Part shown: piece after piece, positions 6,923 through 14,153 of the stretch
Layout: each line of letters starts with the position of its first letter
How positions within the stretch are numbered: the stretch's first letter is position 1
Assembly (NCBI GenBank): GCA_947311745.1
Contig: CAMZLT010000185.1
Span: 1-17,719, forward strand
Origin: an uncultured Flavobacteriaceae bacterium
Lineage (GTDB): Bacteria; Bacteroidota; Bacteroidia; Flavobacteriales; Flavobacteriaceae
Direction of reading: 5' to 3'
DNA length: 17,719 nt
Program-made: the position numbers and the translations under genes
Notes under the pieces: model-generated
The model's input: the letters and a program-made list of their open reading frames with translations, nothing else
Told to the model about the DNA's origin: nothing
Databases searched by the model: none

Positions 6923-7915
6923 TTATTCTTTATCTAATTTATACTTGCTTAAATCCATTCCGAAAGTTAATCCTTTCATGTTAACTAATTCGTCTAATTC
7001 GGTTAATGATTTTTTACCAAAATTACGGAATTTCATTAAGTCATTTTTATTGAAAGATACTAAATCTCCTAAAGTATCTACTTCTGCTGCCTTTAAACAG
7101 TTTAATGCTCTTACGGATAAATCTAAATCTATTAATCTAGTTTTAAGTAATTGACGCATGTGTAAAGATTCTTCGTCATACGATTCTGTTTGTGCAATAA
7201 CATCTTCCTCTAAGGTAATACGCTCATCAGAGAATAACATAAAGTGATGTATTAATATTTTTGCAGCTTCGGTAAGTGCATCTTGTGGTGATACAGAGCC
7301 ATCTGTTTCAACATCAAAAATTAATTTTTCGTAATCTGTTTTTTGCTCTACACGATAATTTTCAATTGCGTATTTTACGTTTTTAATTGGCGTATAAATA
7401 GAATCGATAAAAATAGTACCTAATGCAGCAGATATTTTTTTGTTTTCGTCTGCTAATACAAATCCTCTACCTTTTTCGATAGTGATTTCCATATCAAGGT
7501 TTACAAATTTTTCTAGGTTACAAATAACTAAATTAGGATTTAAAACTTGAAATCCTGAAATGAAATTTTGAAAATCACCAGCTGTAATTTGTTCTTGTCC
7601 TTTAAAAGACATAGTAACTGTCTCGTTAAAAGAATCGTCTATTTGTTGCTTAAAACGAATTTGTTTTAAGTTTAAGATGATTTCGGTTACATCTTCTACT
7701 ACACCTTTAATTGTAGAGAATTCATGTTCTACACCTTCAATTCTTACTGAAGTAATAGCGAACCCTTCCAAAGAAGATAATAACACTCTTCTTAAAGCGT
7801 TTCCTACAGTCAAACCAAATCCTGGTTCTAAAGGTCTAAATTCAAATTTAGCTTTAAAATCATCGGATTCAATTAAGATTAGTTTGTCTGGTTTTTGAAA
7901 ATTTAAAATTGCCAT
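6923..7915 (-). CDS. rpoA: RNA polymerase alpha subunit
   Basis: Alpha subunit that dimerises to nucleate RNA polymerase assembly and contacts promoter DNA and activators. It has 330 residues in two domains. The N-terminal assembly domain covers about 1-230 and includes the dimer-interface signature GFGLTVGNALRRVLLSS (32-48). A linker with acidic residues leads to the C-terminal DNA-binding domain (about 255-320) with VRALNCLKAAEVDTLGDL, in which Arg269 and Asn272 correspond to the DNA-contacting Arg265 and Asn268 of E. coli, and the helix-hairpin-helix NFGKKSLTEL (298-307). It lies 21 nt after rpsD and 68 nt before rplQ, the classical alpha-operon position. Confidence 0.98.
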   Translation of the reverse strand: MAILNFQKPDKLILIESDDFKAKFEFRPLEPGFGLTVGNALRRVLLSSLEGFAITSVRIEGVEHEFSTIKGVVEDVTEIILNLKQIRFKQQIDDSFNETVTMSFKGQEQITAGDFQNFISGFQVLNPNLVICNLEKFVNLDMEITIEKGRGFVLADENKKISAALGTIFIDSIYTPIKNVKYAIENYRVEQKTDYEKLIFDVETDGSVSPQDALTEAAKILIHHFMLFSDERITLEEDVIAQTESYDEESLHMRQLLKTRLIDLDLSVRALNCLKAAEVDTLGDLVSFNKNDLMKFRNFGKKSLTELDELVNMKGLTFGMDLSKYKLDKE

Positions 7916-7936
7916 AAATTTTTCTGTTATCTTTAA

Positions 7937-8542
7937 TTATTTAGAGTATAATTCAACAATAAACTGTTCGTTTATGTTTTCAGGAATTTGAATTCTTTCT
8001 GGTACTTTCACAAAAGTTCCAGTCATAGTGTCTTGGTTAAAGTTTAACCATTCATACACTGCATTACTATTATTTAAAGAGCTTTCAATAGCAACTAAGG
8101 ATTTAGATTTTTCTCTAACTCCTATCACATCACCTTCTTTTAAAGAGTACGATGGAATGTTTACGATTTCACCGTTAACAGTAATATGTCTATGCGACAC
8201 TAATTGTCTAGCACCTCTTCTAGATGGAGAAATTCCCATTCTATAAACTACGTTATCTAAACGAGATTCACAAAGTTGTAATAAGATTTCACCTGTAATA
8301 CCAGATGCATTTGATGCTTTTTTAAATAAATTACGGAATTGTCTTTCTAAAATTCCATAAGTATATTTAGCTTTTTGTTTTTCTTGTAACTGCATTGCGT
8401 ATTCGGATTTTTTACCTCTACGTCTGTTGTTACCATGTTGTCCTGGAGGATAGTTTCTTTTTTCAAAAGATTTATCTTCTCCAAAAATTGCTTCACCAAA
8501 TTTACGAGCAATTTTAGTTTTAGGTCCTGTATATCTTGCCAT
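7937..8542 (-). CDS. rpsD: Ribosomal protein S4
   Basis: Primary 16S rRNA binder that nucleates assembly of the 5' domain of the small subunit and, in several bacteria, represses its own operon. It has 201 residues. MARYTGPKTKIARKFGEAIF and the PPGQHG motif (32-37) mark the N-terminal domain. The S4 RNA-binding fold lies at about 92-155 (ESRLDNVVYRMG, ARQLVSHRHITVNG). The N-terminal region lacks the four zinc-binding cysteines found in some S4 proteins; the only cysteine is Cys90. It is preceded by the largest spacer of the cluster, 143 nt, with an attenuator-like hairpin. Confidence 0.97.
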   Translation of the reverse strand: MARYTGPKTKIARKFGEAIFGEDKSFEKRNYPPGQHGNNRRRGKKSEYAMQLQEKQKAKYTYGILERQFRNLFKKASNASGITGEILLQLCESRLDNVVYRMGISPSRRGARQLVSHRHITVNGEIVNIPSYSLKEGDVIGVREKSKSLVAIESSLNNSNAVYEWLNFNQDTMTGTFVKVPERIQIPENINEQFIVELYSK

Positions 8543-8630
8543 TTTTGTTGTTTATTATAAAGGGATTATGAATTAAGGCTTGTCCTTCGATAATCGCATT
8601 CCTTTAAGTATTAGTAATAATATTAATTTG

Positions 8631-8659
8631 AAAAAAGCATACAAATAAATTTGAATGCT
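8631..8659 (-). promoter_or_regulatory. Attenuator-like hairpin with U-tract between rpsK and rpsD
   Basis: On the minus strand AGCAT (8659-8655) pairs with ATGCT (8640-8636) and, after one T/T mismatch, CAAA (8653-8650) pairs with TTTG (8645-8642) around a 4-nt loop. The stem is followed at once by a T-run down to 8631. This is the layout of a weak intrinsic terminator lying 27 nt after rpsK and about 90 nt before the rpsD start. No clear TAnnTTTG promoter lies between it and rpsD, so partial termination or a protein-controlled site fits better than a full stop. Confidence 0.5.
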
Positions 8660-8685
8660 AATTATAATTTAAATTGAATAATGAA

Positions 8686-9066
8686 TTAAACCCTTCTTCT
8701 TTTAGGAGGACGACATCCATTATGTGGCATTGGTGTAACATCAATAATTTCTGTAACTTCAATACCATTGTTATGTAAAGTACGTATTGCAGATTCCCTA
8801 CCATTTCCTGGTCCTTTTACATATACTTTTACTTTACGTAAACCTGCTTCATGTGCAACTTTTGCACAATCTTCTGCTGCTGTTTGTGCAGCATAAGGAG
8901 TATTCTTTTTAGAACCTCTAAAACCTTGTTTACCTGCAGATGACCATGCAATAACATCTCCATTTTTATTTGTCAATGAAATGATAATATTATTAAAAGA
9001 TGCATGTATATGTGCTTCTCCGAAAGACTCTACGTTTACTTTACGTTTTTTATTTACTTTTGCCAT
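8686..9066 (-). CDS. rpsK: Ribosomal protein S11
   Basis: Small-subunit platform protein S11, contacting 16S rRNA near the E-site and the mRNA exit. It has 126 residues, the normal bacterial length. Clear signatures are HIHASFNNIIISLTNKNGDV (20-39), SSAGKQGFRGSKK and the C-terminal TPMPHNGCRPPKRRRV, with the usual basic end. It follows rpsM after 52 nt, a spacer holding two copies of AATTACGATTTT that could form alternative hairpins. Confidence 0.98.
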   Translation of the reverse strand: MAKVNKKRKVNVESFGEAHIHASFNNIIISLTNKNGDVIAWSSAGKQGFRGSKKNTPYAAQTAAEDCAKVAHEAGLRKVKVYVKGPGNGRESAIRTLHNNGIEVTEIIDVTPMPHNGCRPPKRRRV

Positions 9067-9076
9067 TTTATCTTAG

Positions 9077-9110
9077 AATTACGATTTTTAAATTACGATT
9101 TTATATCGTA
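9077..9110. repeat. Duplicated 12-mer and inverted repeat before rpsK
   Basis: AATTACGATTTT occurs at 9077-9088 and again at 9091-9102. The second copy also forms a perfect 6-bp hairpin, TACGAT (9094-9099) with ATCGTA (9105-9110) over a 5-nt loop. On the minus-strand RNA the first arm, UACGAU, can pair with either of two downstream AUCGUA segments, so two mutually exclusive hairpins are possible in the rpsK leader. Confidence 0.7.
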
Positions 9111-9118
9111 GCTATAAT

Positions 9119-9493
9119 CTATCTACTTGCTACTTTTTTATTAGCAACAGTTTTTCTTTTACCTTTTCTAGTTCTAGAATTGTTTTTCGTACGTTGTCCT
9201 CTTAAAGGTAACCCTGAACGATGACGAATTCCTCTATAACATCCTATATCCATAAGACGTTTAATATTCATTTGAGTTTCAGAACGTAGTTCACCTTCAA
9301 TAGTGTATGTACCTACTTGCTCACGAATACTTGCGATTTGATCGTCTGACCAATCTTGAACTTTGATGTTTTCATCAACTTTTGCATCTACTAAAATCTC
9401 TTTAGCTCTGCTTCTTCCGATTCCAAAAATATAAGTTAAAGCGATTACGCCTCTTTTATTTCTTGGGATATCAATACCTGCTATTCTTGCCAT
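9119..9493 (-). CDS. rpsM: Ribosomal protein S13
   Basis: Small-subunit head protein S13, which contacts the P-site tRNA and bridges to the large subunit. It has 124 residues. MARIAGIDIPRNKRGVIALT opens the protein, with the helix-two-turn-helix region up to about residue 60. The C-terminal signature is GCYRGIRHRSGLPLRGQRTK, followed by a basic tail. It starts 3 nt after the rpmJ stop (TAA-ATT-ATG). Confidence 0.98.
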   Translation of the reverse strand: MARIAGIDIPRNKRGVIALTYIFGIGRSRAKEILVDAKVDENIKVQDWSDDQIASIREQVGTYTIEGELRSETQMNIKRLMDIGCYRGIRHRSGLPLRGQRTKNNSRTRKGKRKTVANKKVASR

Positions 9494-9496
9494 AAT

Positions 9497-9613
9497 TTAT
9501 CCTTGTCTTTGTTTAAATCTAGGATTCTTTTTATTAATTACGTATAATCTACCTTTTCGTCGTACGATTTTACAATCTGCACTTCTTTTTTTTATGGATG
9601 CTCTTACTTTCAT
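9497..9613 (-). CDS. rpmJ: Ribosomal protein L36, zinc-free form
   Basis: A 38-codon gene encodes L36 (bL36), the smallest large-subunit protein. It starts MKVRASIKKRS and ends NPRFKQRQG, the strongly conserved ends of the family. The zinc-ribbon form has three cysteines and a histidine; here only Cys14 remains, and the other positions appear as Ser11, Asn27 and Phe33, so this copy cannot bind zinc in the usual way. It lies 3 nt before rpsM and 99 nt after infA. A TAATTTTG element in that spacer may be an internal promoter for rpmJ and the genes after it. Confidence 0.97.
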   Translation of the reverse strand: MKVRASIKKRSADCKIVRRKGRLYVINKKNPRFKQRQG

Positions 9614-9669
9614 CTTTCTTATTTATTTTTAAAGTACTGTTTACCAAATACTTCTTAAATATCGGTTTG

Positions 9670-9677
9670 CAAAATTA
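9670..9677 (-). promoter_or_regulatory. Candidate -7 promoter element in the infA-rpmJ spacer
   Basis: The minus strand reads TAATTTTG followed by C, an exact TAnnTTTG match, about 57 nt before the rpmJ start. The 99-nt spacer is unusually long for this cluster, which leaves room for a promoter of the alpha-operon part (rpmJ-rpsM-rpsK-rpsD-rpoA-rplQ). No clear TTG lies 17-23 nt upstream, so it would be a half-consensus promoter. Confidence 0.4.
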
Positions 9678-9712
9678 CAAAAAATATTTAATCTTTTGGT
9701 TTTTATTTTTAA

Positions 9713-9928
9713 TTAATATCTATAAGTTATTCTTGCAATAGATAAATCATAAGGACTCATCTCAAGTTTTACTTTATCACCTGGTAATAATTTAATGTAA
9801 AATTTTCTCATTTTACCAGATATATGTGCGGTTACTACATGCCCATTTTCTAATTCAACGCGAAACATTGCATTGGATAAAGCTTGTGTTATAACACCGT
9901 CTTGTTCGATTGCTGGTTGTTTAGCCAT
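9713..9928 (-). CDS. infA: Translation initiation factor IF-1
   Basis: IF-1 binds the 30S A-site during initiation and assists IF-2 and IF-3. The 71-residue protein is a single OB-fold, the normal length of the family. MAKQPAIEQDGVITQALSNA, the central FRVELENGHVVTAHISGKMR and LLPGDKVKLEMSPYDL are recognisable. It starts 3 nt after the secY stop (TAA-GTT-ATG), so translation is probably coupled to secY. The secY-infA-rpmJ-rpsM order is typical of many bacteria. Confidence 0.98.
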   Translation of the reverse strand: MAKQPAIEQDGVITQALSNAMFRVELENGHVVTAHISGKMRKFYIKLLPGDKVKLEMSPYDLSIARITYRY

Positions 9929-9931
9929 AAC

Positions 9932-11269
9932 TTATGAAATTGATTTTCTTTTACTACCTTTAGTCATTAAAGAATCGTAATGACTATTTAGCAAATGTGC
10001 TTGAATTTGTTGAATTGTATCAATAGCAACTCCTACTAAAATTATTAAAGATGTACCACCATAAAACATTGCCCATGATGTTTGCACTCCTAGCATTACT
10101 ACAAATGCAGGCAATACTGCTAATAGCACAAGGAATATAGATCCTGGCAAAGTTATTCTAGATAATATTGTATCTAAAAAATCTGCTGTTTCAGTACCTG
10201 GTTTTACTCCTGCGATAAATCCACCACCTCTTTTTAAATCATCTGCCATTTTATTGGTATTGATAGTAATTGCTGTATAGAAAAATCCGAATATGATAAT
10301 AAGTAATCCAAAAAGTAAGTTGTACTCCAAACCAAACATATTCATAAATTTATTACCAAAAGCAGCTAAAGTATCGTTAGAAGAATCTTTTAACAATGCA
10401 GGAATAAACATTAATGCTTGTGCAAATATAATTGGCATTACACCAGCTGAATTTAGTTTTAAAGGTATGTAATCTCTTGCACCACCTAAATCACCTATTG
10501 TTCCTGCTACCGTTCGTCTTGCATAACTAACTGCAATTTTTCGAACAGCCGTTACTAAAAATATTGCTGCCAAAATAACTACAAACCAAATAACAATTTC
10601 AATTAAAATCATTAATAAACCTCCATTACCTGATTTTAATTTAGAACCAATTTCTTGTGCAAAAGCTAAAGGTAATCTCGCTATAATTCCGATTGTAATT
10701 AATAAAGAGATACCATTACCGATTCCTTTTTCGGTTATTCTTTCCCCTAACCACATTGCAAACACAGTACCTGTTGTTAACAATAAAATCGATGAGAACC
10801 AAAATAAAGGTCCTTTACCAATTAAGTATGCCGTTTCAGGAACACCTAAAGATGGTAAGCTATACAAAAAGGTAGGTGCTTGAAAAATTAAAATTACAAT
10901 AGTTAACCAACGTGTAATTTGTGTAATTTTTTTATTACCACTTTCCCCTTCATTTTTAAGTTTTTGCAAATACGGAATTGCAATTCCCATTAATTGCACA
11001 ACAATAGATGCAGAAATATAAGGCATAATTCCTAATGCCATGATGGAAACTCTAGCAAAAGCTCCACCAGTAAACATATTAAGAATACCTAATAAACCAC
11101 CACCACCAGCTTTACTTTGAATACCTGCTAATTGTGTTGCATCAATACCTGGTAGCGTAATTTGTGCTCCTAAACGGTAAATTGCCATTAAACTTAGAGT
11201 TAAAATAATTTTATTTCTAAGATCTTCAATTTTCCAGATATCTTGGATAGTATTAATAATTTTCTTCAT
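9932..11269 (-). CDS. secY: Preprotein translocase channel subunit SecY
   Basis: Pore-forming inner-membrane subunit of the SecYEG translocon. It has 445 residues and ten predicted membrane segments, roughly at 19-37, 74-97, 119-139, 154-174, 184-204, 217-241, 272-293, 317-337, 373-395 and 402-420. Family motifs include GERITEKGIGNGISLLI (175-191), KLNSAGVMPIIFA (271-283) and VKPGTETADFL (355-365). The glycine-rich stretch near 54-64 lies in the first periplasmic region, where the plug is expected. It follows rplO by 15 nt and precedes infA by 3 nt. Confidence 0.98.
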   Translation of the reverse strand: MKKIINTIQDIWKIEDLRNKIILTLSLMAIYRLGAQITLPGIDATQLAGIQSKAGGGGLLGILNMFTGGAFARVSIMALGIMPYISASIVVQLMGIAIPYLQKLKNEGESGNKKITQITRWLTIVILIFQAPTFLYSLPSLGVPETAYLIGKGPLFWFSSILLLTTGTVFAMWLGERITEKGIGNGISLLITIGIIARLPLAFAQEIGSKLKSGNGGLLMILIEIVIWFVVILAAIFLVTAVRKIAVSYARRTVAGTIGDLGGARDYIPLKLNSAGVMPIIFAQALMFIPALLKDSSNDTLAAFGNKFMNMFGLEYNLLFGLLIIIFGFFYTAITINTNKMADDLKRGGGFIAGVKPGTETADFLDTILSRITLPGSIFLVLLAVLPAFVVMLGVQTSWAMFYGGTSLIILVGVAIDTIQQIQAHLLNSHYDSLMTKGSKRKSIS

Positions 11270-11284
11270 CTTTCTTAAATGTAA

Positions 11285-11734
11285 TTATAATGTAACTGCT
11301 TTTCCTCCAGCTTTTTCAATTGCTTCTTTAGCTGTTGCTGTAAATTTATGTACAGTTATTTCTAATTTAGCTTTGAGCTCTCCTCTACCTAAAATTTTAA
11401 CTAGATCGTTTTTTCTAGCCAATTTAGTTTCTACAAGCACTTGCATATTTACAACATCTTTAATTTTACCACTATCTACAAATTCTTGTAATTTGTCTAA
11501 GTTGATACCATTATATTCTTTACGATTGATGTTTGTAAAACCAAATTTTGGCACACGTCTTTGTAAAGGCATTTGTCCACCTTCGAAACCAACTTTTCTA
11601 GAATAACCAGAACGAGATTTAGCTCCTTTATGTCCTCTTGCAGAAGTTCCACCTTTACCAGATCCTTGTCCTCTACCTATTCTTTTACTTGTCTTTACAG
11701 AACCTTTTGCAGGTCTTAAGTTATTTAATTGCAT
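11285..11734 (-). CDS. rplO: Ribosomal protein L15
   Basis: Large-subunit protein L15 (uL15), a late assembly protein with a long N-terminal extension that threads into 23S rRNA. It has 149 residues. MQLNNLRPAKGS opens the protein. The Gly/Arg/Lys-rich RNA-binding segment RGQGSGKGGTSARGHKG (22-38) and GFEGGQMPLQRRVPKFGF are diagnostic, and the globular domain with VHKFTATAKEAIEKAGG fills the end. It lies between rpmD (9 nt) and secY (15 nt), as in the usual spc operon. Confidence 0.98.
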   Translation of the reverse strand: MQLNNLRPAKGSVKTSKRIGRGQGSGKGGTSARGHKGAKSRSGYSRKVGFEGGQMPLQRRVPKFGFTNINRKEYNGINLDKLQEFVDSGKIKDVVNMQVLVETKLARKNDLVKILGRGELKAKLEITVHKFTATAKEAIEKAGGKAVTL

Positions 11735-11743
11735 AACTATATA

Positions 11744-11926
11744 TTATTTAATTTCCTCTACGGAAATTAGATGATTAACTGTTTTTACCATTCCTAAAAT
11801 CGAAGGAGTTGCGTCATGCACAACAACTTGATTCATTTTTCTTAAACCCAAAGCGACTAAAGTCAATTTTTGATTTTTTGGTCGTCTTATTTGGCTTTTT
11901 ACTTGTTTAATTTGTATTTTTTTCAT
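11744..11926 (-). CDS. rpmD: Ribosomal protein L30
   Basis: Large-subunit protein L30 (uL30), 60 residues, the usual size. It begins MKKIQIKQVKSQIRRPKNQK and contains the conserved LVALGLRKMNQVVVHDATPSI region. The frame extends one codon further to a GTG at 11929, but the ATG at 11926 gives the standard N-terminus and is chosen. It lies 18 nt after rpsE and 9 nt before rplO. L30 is missing in some bacteria but present here. Confidence 0.96.
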   Translation of the reverse strand: MKKIQIKQVKSQIRRPKNQKLTLVALGLRKMNQVVVHDATPSILGMVKTVNHLISVEEIK

Positions 11927-11944
11927 CACAGTATGTGTTTAAAA

Positions 11945-12469
11945 TTAACCGTTAAATACTTTGCTTAAAGAAATTCCTCTTTCTTTAGCAATTCTATTTG
12001 CATCTCTCATTTGTAATAACGCATCAAAAGTTGCTTTTACCACGTTATGTGGATTTGAAGAACCTTGTGATTTAGATAATACATCATGTACACCTACGGA
12101 TTCAAGTACAGCACGAACTGCACCACCTGCGATTACCCCTGTACCATGAGAAGCTGGTTTTAAGAATACTTTAGCACCACCAAATTTTCCTTTTTGTTCG
12201 TGTGGAATTGTTTTGTTATAGATAGGGATTCTAACTAAATTTTTCTTTGCATCTTCAATTGCCTTTGCAATAGCAGAAGTAACATCTTTTGATTTACCTA
12301 AACCATGTCCTATAACTCCATCACCATTACCAACAACAACGATTGCAGAAAAACCAAATGTTCTACCTCCTTTTGTTACTTTAGTAACTCTTTGTACACC
12401 TACCAAGTGATCTTTTAAATCTAATCCGCTTGGTTTAACTCTTTCTACGTTTGAATATTTTTTATACAT
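11945..12469 (-). CDS. rpsE: Ribosomal protein S5
   Basis: Small-subunit protein S5 (uS5), located near the mRNA entrance and important for decoding accuracy. It has 174 residues in two domains. The N-terminal double-stranded-RNA-binding-like domain lies at about 18-84, with KVTKGGRTFGFSAIVVVGNG. The C-terminal domain carries ASHGTGVIAGGAVRAVLE (107-124) and a helical end. It lies 9 nt after rplR and 18 nt before rpmD. Confidence 0.98.
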   Translation of the reverse strand: MYKKYSNVERVKPSGLDLKDHLVGVQRVTKVTKGGRTFGFSAIVVVGNGDGVIGHGLGKSKDVTSAIAKAIEDAKKNLVRIPIYNKTIPHEQKGKFGGAKVFLKPASHGTGVIAGGAVRAVLESVGVHDVLSKSQGSSNPHNVVKATFDALLQMRDANRIAKERGISLSKVFNG

Positions 12470-12478
12470 TGCGAACTA

Positions 12479-12832
12479 TTAAAATTTTAAACCACCTTCT
12501 CTAGCACCTTCTGCTAAAGATTTAATTCTACCATGATATAAGTAACCGTTTCTATCAAAAGAACAAGTTTCAATACCTTTTTTTATAGCTTTTTCTGCTA
12601 ATAATTTACCTAATTGTTTTGCTATTTCAGTTTTTGTTCCTGAAACTTTATCTGCTTTTGATTTAGACGATACAGCAACTAGTGTTACACCGTTTACATC
12701 ATCAATTAGTTGAGCATCCATACCTTTATTACTTCTAAAAACAGATAATCTAGGTTTTGTTGCAGTACCAGAAACGTGTTTTCTGATTCTTCTTTTTATA
12801 CGTAATCTACGTTCTAACTTTGTTAATGCCAT
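12479..12832 (-). CDS. rplR: Ribosomal protein L18
   Basis: Large-subunit protein L18 (uL18), which binds 5S rRNA together with L5 and L25. It has 117 residues, normal length. MALTKLERRLRIKRRIRKHV is the basic N-terminal arm, TKPRLSVFRSNKGMDAQLID the core signature, and FDRNGYLYHGRIKSLAEGAR the C-terminal 5S-binding part. It lies 13 nt after rplF and 9 nt before rpsE. Confidence 0.98.
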   Translation of the reverse strand: MALTKLERRLRIKRRIRKHVSGTATKPRLSVFRSNKGMDAQLIDDVNGVTLVAVSSKSKADKVSGTKTEIAKQLGKLLAEKAIKKGIETCSFDRNGYLYHGRIKSLAEGAREGGLKF

Positions 12833-12845
12833 GTTATTTTATAAA

Positions 12846-13388
12846 TTATGCAGTTTTACCTGCTTTTCTTCTTAATACTTCACCTACAAACTTGATACCT
12901 TTTCCTTTATAAGGTTCTGGTCTTCTATAAGAACGAATCTTAGCAACTACTTGTCCTAATAATTGTTTATCGTGAGATGTTAATTTAATTTTAGGGTTTT
13001 TTCCTTTTACGGATTCGGTTTCAATTTTAACCTCAGGTGCTATTAACATAGATATTGTATGTGAAAAACCTAATGCTAATTCTAGAACTTGTCCTTGATT
13101 AGATGCTCTATATCCAACACCTACTAATTCTAATTCTTTTGTCCATCCTTTAGATACTCCTTCAATCATATTGAAAATAAGAGATCTATATAAACCATGT
13201 TTTGCTTTATGGTTTTTGTTTTCTGAAGGTCTTTCTAGAGTTATAACTCCATCTTCAATTTTAATCGCTATCTCACTGTATTCCTGAGATAACTCGCCTA
13301 GTTTTCCTTTAACAGTAATCATGTTGTCTTTTATATCGACAGTTGTTCCTGCTGGAATTGTTATTGGGCTTTTACCTATTCTTGACAT
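12846..13388 (-). CDS. rplF: Ribosomal protein L6
   Basis: Large-subunit protein L6 (uL6), at the base of the L7/L12 stalk near the factor-binding site. It has 180 residues built from two similar alpha/beta repeats, about 1-82 and 83-170. MSRIGKSPITIPAGT opens the protein, and RRPEPYKGKGIKFVGE (155-170 region) is the highly conserved C-terminal signature, followed by a basic tail. It lies 18 nt after rpsH and 13 nt before rplR. Confidence 0.98.
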   Translation of the reverse strand: MSRIGKSPITIPAGTTVDIKDNMITVKGKLGELSQEYSEIAIKIEDGVITLERPSENKNHKAKHGLYRSLIFNMIEGVSKGWTKELELVGVGYRASNQGQVLELALGFSHTISMLIAPEVKIETESVKGKNPKIKLTSHDKQLLGQVVAKIRSYRRPEPYKGKGIKFVGEVLRRKAGKTA

Positions 13389-13406
13389 TTTATAAAATTT
13401 ATAGGA

Positions 13407-13805
13407 TTAATAAACGTAACATAAAACTTCTCCTCCAACATTTTCTTGTCTTGCTTTTTTATTTGTCATTACACCTTTTGATGTAGAAACAATAGCAATT
13501 CCAAGACCGTTTAATACTCTTGGCATTTCTGTTGCAGAAACATATTTACGTAAACCTGGTTTACTGATACGTTGTAATTTTTTAATAATTGGTTTTTTGG
13601 TAATTTTATCAAATTTGATTGCGATTTTAATTGTACCTTGTACGGTATCGTTTTCAAATTTATAACTTAAAATGTACCCTTGATCAAAAAGAATTTTTGT
13701 AATTTCTTTTTTAAGATTAGAGGCTGGTATAGACACTACTCTGTGTCCTGCTTGTGCAGCGTTTCTCAATCTTGTCAAATAATCTGATATTGGATCTGTA
13801 ATCAT
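13407..13805 (-). CDS. rpsH: Ribosomal protein S8
   Basis: Small-subunit protein S8 (uS8), a primary binder of the 16S central domain. It has 132 residues. DPISDYLTRLRNA opens the N-terminal domain; the conserved C-terminal region is GIAIVSTSKGVMTNKKARQ, then GGEVLCYVY. In E. coli, S8 represses the spc operon by binding a 16S-like site in the L5 mRNA; I did not find an obvious equivalent here by eye. The 75 nt spacer before it is wider than its neighbours and carries a small inverted repeat (13830-13844). Confidence 0.98.
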   Translation of the reverse strand: MITDPISDYLTRLRNAAQAGHRVVSIPASNLKKEITKILFDQGYILSYKFENDTVQGTIKIAIKFDKITKKPIIKKLQRISKPGLRKYVSATEMPRVLNGLGIAIVSTSKGVMTNKKARQENVGGEVLCYVY

Positions 13806-13829
13806 TTAATTTAATTTTCGATTTTGGTT

Positions 13830-13844
13830 TTCAATAAAATTGAA
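13830..13844 (-). other. Short inverted repeat in the rpsN-rpsH spacer
   Basis: TTCAAT (13830-13835) and ATTGAA (13839-13844) form a perfect 6-bp stem with a 3-nt loop, 25 nt upstream of the rpsH start. There is no U-run after it on the minus strand, so it is not a terminator. In sequence this AT-rich, a 6-bp hairpin can occur by chance. Confidence 0.35.
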
Positions 13845-13880
13845 CTTCAAATCATTAATAATATATTTATTTGGTAATTT

Positions 13881-14150
13881 TTACCAACTTGCTTTTCTTA
13901 CACCTGGTATTAAACCTTGGTTAGCCATTTCTCTGAAAGTTACACGGCTAATTCCAAATACACGCATATATCCTCTTGGACGTCCAGTTAATTTACATCT
14001 ATTGTGTAAACGAACAGGAGAAGCGTTTTTTGGTAATTTTTGCAATGCTTCATAATCTCCAGCTTCTTTTAAAGCTTTTCTTTTTGCAGCATATTTTGCA
14101 ACCGTTTTTTCTCTTTTTCTCTCACGAGCTTTCATTGATTCTTTAGCCAT
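13881..14150 (-). CDS. rpsN: Ribosomal protein S14, long zinc-free form
   Basis: Small-subunit head protein S14 (uS14). At 89 residues it is the longer type without a zinc ribbon: the paired CxxC motifs of the 61-residue form are absent and only Cys52 (HNRCKLTGRPRG) is seen. The C-terminal half, RVFGISRVTFREMANQGLIP, is the family signature. It begins 3 nt after the rplE stop (TAA-GTT-ATG) and is followed by a 75-nt spacer before rpsH. Confidence 0.97.
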   Translation of the reverse strand: MAKESMKARERKREKTVAKYAAKRKALKEAGDYEALQKLPKNASPVRLHNRCKLTGRPRGYMRVFGISRVTFREMANQGLIPGVRKASW

Positions 14151-14153
14151 AAC

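Noticed and set aside
8573..8599. Eight-codon leader-peptide frame before rpsD
   Set aside because: It is too short to support by itself; kept only as a side note to the spacer finding.
11927..11929. GTG start one codon before rpmD
   Set aside because: The following ATG gives the standard L30 N-terminus.
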